Source of the DNA: Butyrivibrio sp.
GTDB lineage: Bacteria > Bacillota > Clostridia > Lachnospirales > Lachnospiraceae
DNA: 32,997 nucleotides
Direction: 5' to 3'
Assembly (NCBI GenBank): GCA_014799955.1
Contig: JAAVHB010000004.1
Span: 1-32,997 of the forward strand
The position numbers and the translations under genes are program-made. How positions within the stretch are numbered: the first letter of the stretch is position 1; the number at the start of each line of letters is the position of its first letter. The notes beneath the pieces were generated by a model that searched no databases, was not told the origin of the DNA, and saw nothing but the letters and a program-made list of their open reading frames with translations. Shown here piece after piece: positions 23,226 through 31,946 of this stretch.

Positions 23226-25655
23226 TTATTTTACGACGATATTGACAATCTTTCCGGGAACGTATATTTCCTTTACTATCGTCTTGCCCTCGACCGCCTT
23301 TGCGACCGACGCGACGCTCTTAGCCTTTGCTTTTACGCTCTCCGCATCCTCGCCGACCCCGATTTCAACGGTTCCCTTGACCTTTCCGTTTATCTGAACG
23401 CCGATTTCGACGGTGTTTTCCTTAACCGCTTCCGGGTCATAAACAGGCCAGCTCTCATAGGCAATCGTACCGTCGTGACCGAGAATGCTCCAGATTTCCT
23501 CTCCCGCGTGAGGACAGACGCACGAAAACATCTTTATGAAGCCCTCTGCGTACTCTCTTTTACATTTTCCCGCCTTAACCGCCGCGTTCATGAAAATCAT
23601 CATCTGGCTGATTGCGGTGTTGAAGCCGAGAGTTTCAAAATCCTCGGTGATTTTTTTAACGGTCTGATTATAGACCTTCTCAAGCTCTCCGTTATCCTCC
23701 GAAACGATATTGTCCGGCTCGGTGAAATAATTCCATACCCTTCCGATAAAGCGCCTTGCTCCCTCTACGCCCTGCTGGCTCCAGGGCTTTGACGCCTCAA
23801 GCGGTCCCATGAACATCTCGTAAAGTCTGAGCGTGTCTGCGCCGTACTCCCTGACAATGTCGCTCGGATTAACAACGTATTCGGGGAATCTTTTACCCAT
23901 CTTGATTCCGTTTGAGCCGAGAATCATTCCCTGATGCACAAGCTTCGCAAACGGCTCCTTTACGGGTGAAATTCCCTTGTCATAAAGGTATCTGTTCCAT
24001 ATTCTCGAATACATGAGATGACCCACCGCATGCTCGGGACCTCCGATATACAAATCCACGGGAAGCCAGTGCTTCAGAAGCTCAGGGTCAGCAAGCTCCC
24101 TGTCGTTATCAGGGTCGATATATCTCATATAATACCAGCTCGAACCGGCGCTTCCGGGCATCGTCGAGGTTTCCCTTTTGCCAGTATGTCCGTTGTGGCT
24201 GTACCGTTTCCATTCCTCAGCATTCTCAAGGGGAGCCTTTCCGCCGTGTCCCTTATAATCCTCAAGCTCGGGAAGCTCCAAGGGAAGCTCATCGTCGTCA
24301 AGAACATGAATGCTTCCGTCCTCATAATAAACTATCGGAACCGGCTCGCCCCAGTATCTCTGCCTTGCAAAAATCCACTCGCGGAAATGATAGTTTGCCT
24401 TTCTTCTGGCAACTCCCATTCCGACAAGCTTATCGGTAATCGCGTTTTTTGCCTCCTCTACGGTAAGTCCCGTAAATTCCTCGGAATTCATAAGCTTGCA
24501 GCCCTTGCCGAGATAATCGTATTTCTCAAACGCCTTTTCGCTTACGTCACCGCCGTCTATTACCTGAATCCTCGCAAGTCCGTGAGCCTGCGAATACTCG
24601 AAATCCCTCTGGTCATGGGCAGGCACAGCCATAACCGCGCCCGTTCCGTAATTTGCAAGCACGAAATCTCCGATATATACCGGAACCTCTCTGCCGTTTA
24701 CGGGATTTACCGCGAATATCCCCTCAAGGACGCAGCCGGACTTGGTTTTGTTAAGCTCGGTTCTGTCCATATCGTTCTTTTTGAGGGTTTCGTCTATATA
24801 TGCCTGAACCTCAGCCTTGTTATTTATTCTGGGCATCAGTTCCTTTACGACCTCTCCGTCCGGCGCAAGCACCATAAAGGTTATTCCGTATATCGTTTCG
24901 ATACAGGTCGTGAAAATCGAAAAGCTGCCTCCTCCGACAATCGTAAAATCGACCTCTACGCCCTCCGATTTACCTATCCAATGCCTCTGCATCTCCTTTG
25001 TGGATTCGGGCCAGTCTATTTCCTCAAGTCCCTCAAGAAGCTTATCCGCGAAAGCAACCTGGTCTATTACCCACTGCTTCATGTTTTTGCGCACTACGGG
25101 ATAGCCTCCGCGCTCGGATTTTCCGTCAATAACCTCGTCGTTTGAGAGCACGGTTCCAAGCTCCTCGCACCAGTTTACAGGCATATCGACGTATTTTGCG
25201 TAGCCGTCAAGATAGAGCTGCTTGAAAATCCATTGCGTCCATTTATAAAATTCAGGGTCGCTCGTGGCAATCTGCTTGGACCAGTCGTAGTCAAAGCCAA
25301 GCTCCTTGAGCTGCTTTGTGAAATTCTCGATATTTCGCTGCGTAAAGCCGTTAGGGTTGTTTCCGGTGCTTACGGCGTACTGCTCCGCGGGAAGCCCGAA
25401 AGAATCGTAGCCCATTGGGTGGAGGACATTATAGCCCTGCATTCTCTTCATTCTCGAAACTATATCGGTAGCGGTATAGCCCTCGGGATGTCCGGCATGA
25501 AGTCCGACGCCAGACGGATACGGGAACATATCCAGCGCATAAAACTTAGGTTTGGAAAAATCCCATACGTCCGTCTTAAAGGTCCGGTTCTTCTCCCAGT
25601 ATTCCTGCCATTTCGGCTCGATGGTTTTGTGATTATAGGTTGTTGTATTTGACAT
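23226..25655 (-). CDS. leuS: Leucyl-tRNA synthetase
   Basis: Charges tRNA-Leu. The 809-residue length is normal. The class I HIGH motif appears as HAGH (residues 53-56) in FPYPSGVGLHAGHPEGYTA. The KMSKS loop reads KMGKR (about residue 588) in GIKMGKRFPEYVVNP. The editing domain CP1 and the C-terminal anticodon-binding and extension domains (QINGKVKGTVEI near the end) are present. I chose the ATG at 25653-25655 with TTGGAGG upstream; the frame is open 30 codons further but runs through a terminator hairpin. No T-box is recognised in its leader. Confidence 0.97.
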   Translation of the reverse strand: MSNTTTYNHKTIEPKWQEYWEKNRTFKTDVWDFSKPKFYALDMFPYPSGVGLHAGHPEGYTATDIVSRMKRMQGYNVLHPMGYDSFGLPAEQYAVSTGNNPNGFTQRNIENFTKQLKELGFDYDWSKQIATSDPEFYKWTQWIFKQLYLDGYAKYVDMPVNWCEELGTVLSNDEVIDGKSERGGYPVVRKNMKQWVIDQVAFADKLLEGLEEIDWPESTKEMQRHWIGKSEGVEVDFTIVGGGSFSIFTTCIETIYGITFMVLAPDGEVVKELMPRINNKAEVQAYIDETLKKNDMDRTELNKTKSGCVLEGIFAVNPVNGREVPVYIGDFVLANYGTGAVMAVPAHDQRDFEYSQAHGLARIQVIDGGDVSEKAFEKYDYLGKGCKLMNSEEFTGLTVEEAKNAITDKLVGMGVARRKANYHFREWIFARQRYWGEPVPIVYYEDGSIHVLDDDELPLELPELEDYKGHGGKAPLENAEEWKRYSHNGHTGKRETSTMPGSAGSSWYYMRYIDPDNDRELADPELLKHWLPVDLYIGGPEHAVGHLMYSRIWNRYLYDKGISPVKEPFAKLVHQGMILGSNGIKMGKRFPEYVVNPSDIVREYGADTLRLYEMFMGPLEASKPWSQQGVEGARRFIGRVWNYFTEPDNIVSEDNGELEKVYNQTVKKITEDFETLGFNTAISQMMIFMNAAVKAGKCKREYAEGFIKMFSCVCPHAGEEIWSILGHDGTIAYESWPVYDPEAVKENTVEIGVQINGKVKGTVEIGVGEDAESVKAKAKSVASVAKAVEGKTIVKEIYVPGKIVNIVVK

Positions 25656-25713
25656 GGCTGCCTCCAATCCTTTGCTTATAAATCCTCCGCGGTCAGGAAA
25701 CACCCTCCCCGCG

Positions 25714-25752
25714 TCTTTAAAAACAAGGCATTGGAAAACCTCCAATACCTTG
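25714..25752 (-). terminator. Terminator between ftsZ and leuS
   Basis: CAAGG-c-ATTGGA pairs with TCCAAT-a-CCTTG (25724-25752), followed on the minus strand by TTTTTAAA. It is about 60 bp upstream of the leuS start and about 70 bp after the ftsZ stop. It most likely ends the ftsZ transcript; since I see no good promoter between it and leuS, it could also act as an attenuator for leuS. Confidence 0.85.
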
Positions 25753-25766
25753 CCAAAATTTCTTTA

Positions 25767-25803
25767 ACACTCCCGCGAGGCATCTATGCCGAACGGGACT
25801 TTA
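25767..25803 (-). repeat. Third copy of the CCCG/CGGG hairpin repeat
   Basis: Minus-strand CCCG-TTC-GGCAT-AGA-TGCC-TCG-CGGG, with flanks AAAGT and GAGTGTTAA matching the copies in the icd leader. The inner stem here is GGCA/TGCC in place of GGCGC/GCGCC, a compensatory difference that argues for a conserved structure. Confidence 0.75.
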
Positions 25804-25823
25804 TTTATAAAAACAACAAAGTA

Positions 25824-26990
25824 CTATCTTCTATTCTGAAAACACTCGGGACTCTTGATACACTTATCGTCAGAATTAACCTCAGCCGGCTTGGGCTTGG
25901 TAAGTCCGGGAATTTCCTGTCTTGCCGTTCCCGATGACGAAGTGCCGTAAGACGTCTGATATGTACCGCCGCCGATGGGACGCGTAGGCGTCTGGGGCTT
26001 GTAATTAAAGCCAGCCATAGCGGTCGCCGCCGACGCCGAATATCCGTCAAGTCCGGTAGCTATAACGGTGATGGTCGCCTGATCCTGAACGGAATCGTCA
26101 TACATGGCTCCGAAAATAATATTGGCGTTGTCTCCCGCAAGCTCCTGAACATAGCTTGCCGCCTCGTTGGCCTCCATAAGACCGATGTCGCCGCTGATAT
26201 TTATAATAACATGGGTCGCGCCCTCGATAGTCGTTTCAAGAAGCGGACTTGCAACCGCAATCTTGACCGCCTCGATTGCCTTGTCGTCGCCTTTAGCGGT
26301 ACCGATACCGATATGCGCTACACCCTTGTCCTTCATTACAGTCTGTACGTCGGCAAAATCAAGGTTGATAAGTCCGGGTACATTGATAAGGTCGGTAATT
26401 CCCTGCACTGCCTGCTGTAAAACCTCGTCCGCCTTCTTAAGCGCCTCGGGCATGGTTGTCCTTCTGTCAACTATGTCAAGCAGCTTATCGTTGGGGATTA
26501 CAATAAGCGTGTCAACCGTTTCCTTAAGCTTCTCAATGCCGGTTACCGCATTGGTCATTCTTGTCTTGGCCTCAAACTTGAAGGGCTTCGTAACAACTCC
26601 GACCGTGAGTATGCCCATCTCCTTGGCGATTCTTGCCACTACGGGCGCGGCTCCCGTTCCGGTTCCGCCTCCCATACCGCAGGTAACGAACACCATGTCC
26701 GCTCCCTTGATAGCCTGAGCAAGCTCCTCGGTACTCTCCTCTGCTGCCTTCTCTCCTACCTCGGGCTTCGCTCCCGCGCCAAGTCCCTTCGTAAGCTTTT
26801 CACCTATCTGAATTGCGGTGGGCGCCTTGCAGAGCTTAAGCGCCTGCTTGTCCGTGTTGATTCCCATAAACTCAACCCCGCAAATACTCTCATCAATCAT
26901 TCTATTAACAGCATTATTGCCTGCCCCGCCGACTCCCACAACGATAATTTTGGCAGATGCTTCCGACTCATTGGTCCTAATCTCTAACAA
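25824..26990 (-). CDS. ftsZ: Cell division protein FtsZ
   Basis: Tubulin-like GTPase that forms the division ring. The 388-residue length is typical. It contains the N-terminal [11 protein letters not shown], the tubulin signature [10 protein letters not shown] (about residue 108) and the T7 loop (NLDFADV). The start is a TTG at 26988-26990 with AAGGAGGG 8 bases upstream; no ATG lies near enough to replace it. The C-terminal tail ends [11 protein letters not shown], a weak match to the usual IPxFxRxR peptide that binds FtsA, SepF or ZapA partners. It is driven by its own promoter and forms the last gene of the division cluster. Confidence 0.97.
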   Translation of the reverse strand: MLEIRTNESEASAKIIVVGVGGAGNNAVNRMIDESICGVEFMGINTDKQALKLCKAPTAIQIGEKLTKGLGAGAKPEVGEKAAEESTEELAQAIKGADMVFVTCGMGGGTGTGAAPVVARIAKEMGILTVGVVTKPFKFEAKTRMTNAVTGIEKLKETVDTLIVIPNDKLLDIVDRRTTMPEALKKADEVLQQAVQGITDLINVPGLINLDFADVQTVMKDKGVAHIGIGTAKGDDKAIEAVKIAVASPLLETTIEGATHVIINISGDIGLMEANEAASYVQELAGDNANIIFGAMYDDSVQDQATITVIATGLDGYSASAATAMAGFNYKPQTPTRPIGGGTYQTSYGTSSSGTARQEIPGLTKPKPAEVNSDDKCIKSPECFQNRR

Positions 26991-27026
26991 ATAATTACCC
27001 TCCTTAAACCAAGAACATACACATAC

Positions 27027-27055
27027 ATAATATTATTTTTTCACGATAATAGCAA
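27027..27055 (-). promoter_or_regulatory. Promoter of ftsZ
   Basis: Minus strand TTGCTA (complement of 27050-27055), a 17-bp spacer and TATTAT (complement of 27027-27032), about 37 bp before the TTG start. Confidence 0.7.
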
Positions 27056-27132
27056 GTATAATTTTTCTAAATTTTGATATTTTTGGCTGTTTGAAAAAAA
27101 TACCGCCGTTTGTCCGCGCCGAAATACCCGAA

Positions 27133-27882
27133 TTATTTTGTCTCAGTCTCATCCTTGAAAATGACGTTTGAAGTATTTTTGTCGTATTTATCCAGATAAA
27201 GCGTGCCCTTTAAGCCGTTAAGCTTCTCCATCATACAGCCAAGCTCATACACCTTGTCCGCCATATCGGAATCGTACTGCCCCAGAAGCACCTTAACCTC
27301 CCCGACGGCAAGCGAAAGCGAGCTGTCCTCTCCGACGCTGACGGAATCCACGGTTATGCCGTATTTGCTGAAATACTGCGTCAAATCGTTCAGTACCGAA
27401 AATATCTCCATATCCGGCACCTTAAGCTTCTCATGCACCACTATGCTGTTAAAATCAAGCCCCTCAACCTTCACAACGCCGTCTAAAAGCTCGGCGGAGC
27501 TTTCCACCACCGTTCCGTCCTTGTCAAAATACATATTTGAGTCCTTGTAGCTGACATATCCCACGATGCTTTTCTCATACACCGTAACCTCGACGGTTCC
27601 GGGCATTTTTGTCACATAATCAACCTGCGATATAAAAGGTATGTCGGGCTTAGGCGCCCTGCTGTTCGTGTACTTGAACCAGAGCAGATTTTCGTCGTTC
27701 CTGTTCTCAAAAACATATTCGTAAAGCTGCTCGTAGGTATATTTATCGCTGCCGGTTATCGTAATATTCGTAATTTTGTATCTGTAGTTGATAAAAATAA
27801 ACACCGCCGCCACGGCTGCCGCCAGGAGAAGAATCACTGTAAGCGCTATCGGTTTCCCGCGTTTTCTTCTTTTATCCGCCAT
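27133..27882 (-). CDS. ftsQ: Cell division protein FtsQ/DivIB
   Basis: Bitopic divisome protein that links FtsL/FtsB-type proteins to the septal synthases. The 249 residues comprise a basic cytosolic tail (MADKRRKRGK), a TM at about 12-32, a POTRA domain (YKITNITITGSDKYTYEQLY onward) and the beta domain (VYEKSIVGYVSYKDSNMYFDKDGTVV). The ATG has AGGAG upstream and lies inside the end of murA, a 37-bp overlap that implies translational coupling. Confidence 0.92.
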   Translation of the reverse strand: MADKRRKRGKPIALTVILLLAAAVAAVFIFINYRYKITNITITGSDKYTYEQLYEYVFENRNDENLLWFKYTNSRAPKPDIPFISQVDYVTKMPGTVEVTVYEKSIVGYVSYKDSNMYFDKDGTVVESSAELLDGVVKVEGLDFNSIVVHEKLKVPDMEIFSVLNDLTQYFSKYGITVDSVSVGEDSSLSLAVGEVKVLLGQYDSDMADKVYELGCMMEKLNGLKGTLYLDKYDKNTSNVIFKDETETK

Positions 27883-29156
27883 AAAATATCCGCTCCTAAC
27901 TGCTCCAAATCCCTCTGTATATCCTCATAACCGCGCATAATATACGCGCAGTCGGTGATTACCGTTTTGCCGTGTATTCCGAGCGCCGCAATCACAAGCG
28001 CCGCGCCGCACCTTAAATCCGTCGCGTTCACAACGCCGCCGTGAAGACTCTCTCTGCCCGTAATTATCACGCTGTCGCCGTCCGTCCCTACGTCGGCTCC
28101 GAGCTTTTCCAGCTCCCACGCCGTACGGTATCTGGATTCAAAAACCCTGTCCTTAATCCTGCATGAGCCGATTGAGAAAGCCGCAAGTGCCATCATCTGC
28201 GGCTGCATATCCGTAGAAAATCCGGGATAAGGTCCGGTTTCCAGATAATTAACAGCCTTTCGCCTTCCGTCCGACATTATTATTATCTCATTAATCCGCC
28301 CGTCTGTAAATACGTGGCAGCCAGTTTTCTTCAATATATCCGTGATACAGTCAAGTCTTCCCGGTTCAATATTCCCAAGCCTTACGTTTCCTCCGGCAAT
28401 GGCGCACGCCGCCATATATGTTCCCGCCACGATTCTGTCGCCCGGAATCCTGTAGCGTATGCCGTTAAGCCTTTTTGCGCCCTTTACGCGTATCGTGTCC
28501 GTTCCGGCGCCGTCTACAGACGCGCCCGCCTTTATAAGGAAATCGCACAAATCGACTATTTCCGGCTCCCTCGCGCAGTTTTCAAAAACCGATTCCCCGT
28601 CTGCCTTAACCGCCGCAAGAAGAAGGTTTTCCAACGCCCCCACACTCGGATACGGAAAACGGTAAAAGCCGCCTTTAAGCTGTCCGGCATAACCGACGAG
28701 CATACCGTCCTTTTCCTCCACCCTCGCGCCAAGCGCCTTAAATCCTTCGATATGGTAATCCAACGGCCTGCGTCCTATTTTACAGCCTCCCGGATACGGC
28801 ATCGCAAAAAAGCCCGCCGTCGCCAGAAGCGCGCCCATAAGAATTGAGGATGCCCTGAATCTCATGCAGCTCTCGTAATCCGGAACACCGTCTATCCGAT
28901 TATGGAAGAGCCTGAGCCCCTCCCCGGTAAAACAACAGCCCGTCTCCTCATTGCAGCCTCCTACACCGTTTATAATCGCAAGCATTTCACGAACGTCAAG
29001 TATATCTGGACAGTCCTCCAGTAAAGTCTCTCCGTCCAGCAAAAGAGTCGCCGCCATAATCGGGAGGGCGGAATTTTTTGATCCCTGAAGCATCAAGGTT
29101 CCTTCAAGCCGTCTGCCTCCCCTGACCTCAAGCTCGCTTACGAAACCAAACCCCAT
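27846..29156 (-). CDS. murA: UDP-N-acetylglucosamine 1-carboxyvinyltransferase
   Basis: First committed step of peptidoglycan synthesis, transferring enolpyruvate from PEP to UDP-GlcNAc. It has the catalytic Cys in GGCKIGRRPLDYH (so likely fosfomycin-sensitive) and the substrate Lys-Asn in QGSKNSALP. I chose the ATG at 29154-29156; a GGAGG lies 11 bases upstream, slightly long. An extended frame upstream is open but has no better site. 436 residues, slightly longer than the usual 418-420. It overlaps ftsQ by 37 bp. Confidence 0.94.
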   Translation of the reverse strand: MGFGFVSELEVRGGRRLEGTLMLQGSKNSALPIMAATLLLDGETLLEDCPDILDVREMLAIINGVGGCNEETGCCFTGEGLRLFHNRIDGVPDYESCMRFRASSILMGALLATAGFFAMPYPGGCKIGRRPLDYHIEGFKALGARVEEKDGMLVGYAGQLKGGFYRFPYPSVGALENLLLAAVKADGESVFENCAREPEIVDLCDFLIKAGASVDGAGTDTIRVKGAKRLNGIRYRIPGDRIVAGTYMAACAIAGGNVRLGNIEPGRLDCITDILKKTGCHVFTDGRINEIIIMSDGRRKAVNYLETGPYPGFSTDMQPQMMALAAFSIGSCRIKDRVFESRYRTAWELEKLGADVGTDGDSVIITGRESLHGGVVNATDLRCGAALVIAALGIHGKTVITDCAYIMRGYEDIQRDLEQLGADILWRIKEENAGNR

Positions 29157-29243
29157 ATCATACCATACCTCCGCACGATTTCCTGTTTTGAAACGGAAAA
29201 CAAATAGGTTACAAACCATTATATGCGGGGCGTATTTATATTG

Positions 29244-30461
29244 TTACTTCGTTTTGTCCGTCCGCTCCTCCCTGCTTTTTCCGGAAACGGTGACCGGAAC
29301 CCGTATCTGTCTTGACACGTTAAGCACAATTCCCATTTCCACGAGAAGGAAAAGCACCGAGGTTCCTCCGTAGCTTATGAAAGGAAGCGTTACTCCGGTA
29401 TTCGGAATCAGATTGGTTACAACCGCTACGTTTAACACCACCTGTATTGATATATGCGCCATAACGCCGACCACAAGCATTGAGCCGAACAGGTCGGGGG
29501 CGTTGTTGGCTATGACCATGAATCTCCATATAAGAAGCATAAACAGCAATATAAGGCATATTCACCCGAAAAGCCCCAGCTCCTCACAGATAATCGAAAA
29601 GACCATATCGTTCTGAGCCTCGGGGAGAAATCCGAGCTTTTGTATGCTCTGTCCCAGCCCCTTGCCGAAAAATCCGCCCGAGCCCAGGGCATACAGCGCC
29701 TGGAGCGTCTGCATTCCGACGTTCGAGGCATAGTTTTCGGGATTGCGCCACGCAAGCAGCCGCCTGAAACGGAAATGCTCCGCCGAGCTTACGTTGCCGA
29801 AAAAGTATATCAGAAAAGCCACAACCGCCAGAAGTCCGACAACGGTTGCTATTATCAGCCATCTCGGCTTTGAGTTCCCTATCATAAGCATAACATACGC
29901 TATCCCCAGTATGATTATGGCTGAGCTCATATTTTTCGTGATAATGAATATCATTCCTCCGGCTATTCCCGCCATAAGGCAGAATACCAGATTGTTGCGG
30001 AAGCTCTTCATTTTGTTCCCGCTGTAGCTTATGAACGCGGCAAGCATAATTATTATCGCGAGCTTCACGATTTCGGCAGGCTGCACCGAAAAGCCGGCTA
30101 CTCCTATCCACCTTCTGGCTCCGTTAAATTCCATTCCGAGAGGTGTCAGAACCAGAACCACCGAGATTAACGAGCCTATGTACGCAATCCACTTGAATTT
30201 ATACCAGATATGGTAGTCTATCACGGTAACCGCGAACATAGCCACAAGACCGATTGCGGTAGCCCGCATCTGATTCTTGAAATAGTATGCGGAATCTCCG
30301 GTTTTAATCATCGCGCTGTAGGAGCTTGTGCTGTATACCATAACAAGCCCGAACACCACGAGAAAAAGCACTATGATAAGCATACTGTAATCAAAAAATG
30401 TGCCCTTGCGCGTCAGTGTTTCCTTCCCGCGCTCGTTTTTGACCATTCTCAGATTTGTCAC
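29244..30461 (-). pseudogene. ftsW: ftsW, interrupted by an in-frame TGA (nonsense or sequence error)
   Basis: SEDS-family glycosyltransferase that polymerises septal peptidoglycan with its partner PBP. The reading frame (GTG start, GGAGG upstream) is intact for 299 codons, including MVYSTSS and the PEAQNDMVFSIICEELGLFG motif, then hits TGA at 29562-29564. It continues in the same frame through ICLILLFMLLIW and the conserved PNTGVTLPFISYGGTS to the TAA at 29244. Apart from that one codon the 405-residue gene looks normal. TGA is used as a real stop in at least three neighbours, so recoding is unlikely. A single-base error or polymorphism (for example GGA to TGA) is the simplest reading. Confidence 0.88.
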
Positions 30462-30516
30462 GGTATTCCTCCCTCCGTAATCGTTAATCGTATCGGCTGA
30501 TGTTTTTTATATATTC

Positions 30517-31869
30517 CTAAAGCCCGCGCACATATTCCTTAAAAAGCTCTCCGCGCTGCTCATAGCTTTTGAACATATCCCAGCTCGCGCAGGCAGGCGA
30601 CAAAAGCACCGCGTCGCCGTCCTTTGCATTCTCCGCGCAGATTTTTACCGCTTCTTCAAGGCTTTTTGCATGACGTATCCGGTCAAACCCGTGCGCCAGA
30701 GCGGTTTTTTCAAGCTGAGGCGCCGTCGCTCCCATAAGCACCATGAGCTTTACCTTGCCGCCGAAGGCTTCAAGAAATCCGTCGAATTCGGAGTGTTTGT
30801 CATAGCCGCCCGCTATAAGAAGCGTGGGCCTTGTCATAGCCTCAAGTGCCTTTATCGACGAATCGGGATTCGTTCCCTTCGAGTCGTTATAATATACAAC
30901 TCCGTCCATTTCCCTCACGAACTCGATTCTGTGCTCAACTCCTTTAAACTGCCGTATCGTATCCGCAATCAGCTTTACGGGCACACCCGCGTTTATGGCG
31001 AGCGCCGCCGCCGCCATGACGTTTTCATAATTGTGACTGCCGAAAATAAACATGTCGTTCACGTCGATTATGTCGGTATCATTCGTGCCGTCGGTATATT
31101 TTATCATGGTTTTGTCAAGATAAGCGCCCTTTTCGGGTCTGGTCTTCCTTGAAAAATAAACTGGATTGGGGAGAGTTTTTCCGAATTCCCGAAGGATTCC
31201 GTCGTCGTAGTTCAGCACGCAGAAGCCGTCCGACCCCTGATTACGGGTTATAGATTCCTTTACTGCGATATAGTTTTCCATTGTGTAATGACGGTCGAGA
31301 TGGTCGGGCGTTATGTTGAGAATCGCCGTTCCTCTCGGAGCAAAAGCGTGCACGGTTTCAAGCTGAAAGCTGCTTATTTCCGCAACGGTAACGCTGTCCG
31401 GCTCGGTTTTCAGGGTTTCGCCCGTATACGAGGTTCCTATATTGCCGACAACAAAGGTTTTTTCGTTGAAAGCGCGCATTATTTCGCCAAAAAGCGTGGT
31501 TGTGGTCGTCTTTCCGTTGGTTCCGGTTATTGCGTACACCGTCCCCTTCTCATAGTTATAGGCAAGCTCAATTTCTCCCCATACGGGAATCCCCGCCGCC
31601 TCAAAGCGGCGCACAATCGGGCTGTCAATCGGAACTCCGGGACTTATTACCGCAAGCGATACCTCCGACAGTACATCCTCCGGCAGCTCCCCGATTATGA
31701 TTTCCGCCTCCGAGTCCGACGGAAGCTTCGCAAGCACGGCGTTTCTGTCAAGCTTACCGTTGCCGTCGTAAAGGACGACACCGGCTCCCACCTTCTCAAG
31801 AAGACCGGCGGCTCCCACGCCGCTTACTCCCGTTCCTACTACCAAAACTTTTTTGCCCTCAAGATTCAT
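30517..31869 (-). CDS. murD: UDP-N-acetylmuramoylalanine--D-glutamate ligase
   Basis: Adds D-glutamate to UDP-MurNAc-L-Ala in the cytosol. It is 450 residues, normal for the family, with a Rossmann-like N-terminus (VLVVGTGVSGVGAAGLL), the ATP-binding P-loop GTNGKTTTT (about residue 115), the HLDRH motif and the C-terminal LLSPACASWDMFKSYEQRG signature. The ATG is preceded by AAAGGAA. It lies 77 bp after the transpeptidase gene and 55 bp before ftsW. mraY, which often separates these two genes, is absent. Confidence 0.96.
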   Translation of the reverse strand: MNLEGKKVLVVGTGVSGVGAAGLLEKVGAGVVLYDGNGKLDRNAVLAKLPSDSEAEIIIGELPEDVLSEVSLAVISPGVPIDSPIVRRFEAAGIPVWGEIELAYNYEKGTVYAITGTNGKTTTTTLFGEIMRAFNEKTFVVGNIGTSYTGETLKTEPDSVTVAEISSFQLETVHAFAPRGTAILNITPDHLDRHYTMENYIAVKESITRNQGSDGFCVLNYDDGILREFGKTLPNPVYFSRKTRPEKGAYLDKTMIKYTDGTNDTDIIDVNDMFIFGSHNYENVMAAAALAINAGVPVKLIADTIRQFKGVEHRIEFVREMDGVVYYNDSKGTNPDSSIKALEAMTRPTLLIAGGYDKHSEFDGFLEAFGGKVKLMVLMGATAPQLEKTALAHGFDRIRHAKSLEEAVKICAENAKDGDAVLLSPACASWDMFKSYEQRGELFKEYVRGL

Positions 31870-31946
31870 CTCAAAGCGTTCCTTTCATTATTACTGCGTT
31901 GTTTTTCCGCGCATAACGGTATACCTGCAGGGTGTTTCATTGCTAA

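Noticed and set aside
24018-25145. 375-codon open frame antisense to leuS
   Set aside because: leuS is certain on the other strand; the antisense frame has no family resemblance or ribosome site.
25656-25720. T-box riboswitch upstream of leuS
   Set aside because: The ACCGCGG stretch comes after the terminator rather than before it, and no specifier-loop stem is visible.
29562-29564. TGA in ftsW as a recoded codon (Trp or selenocysteine)
   Set aside because: TGA serves as the stop of the sigma factor, SpoIID-domain and DUF2079 genes, Trp is encoded by TGG throughout, and no SECIS-like hairpin follows.
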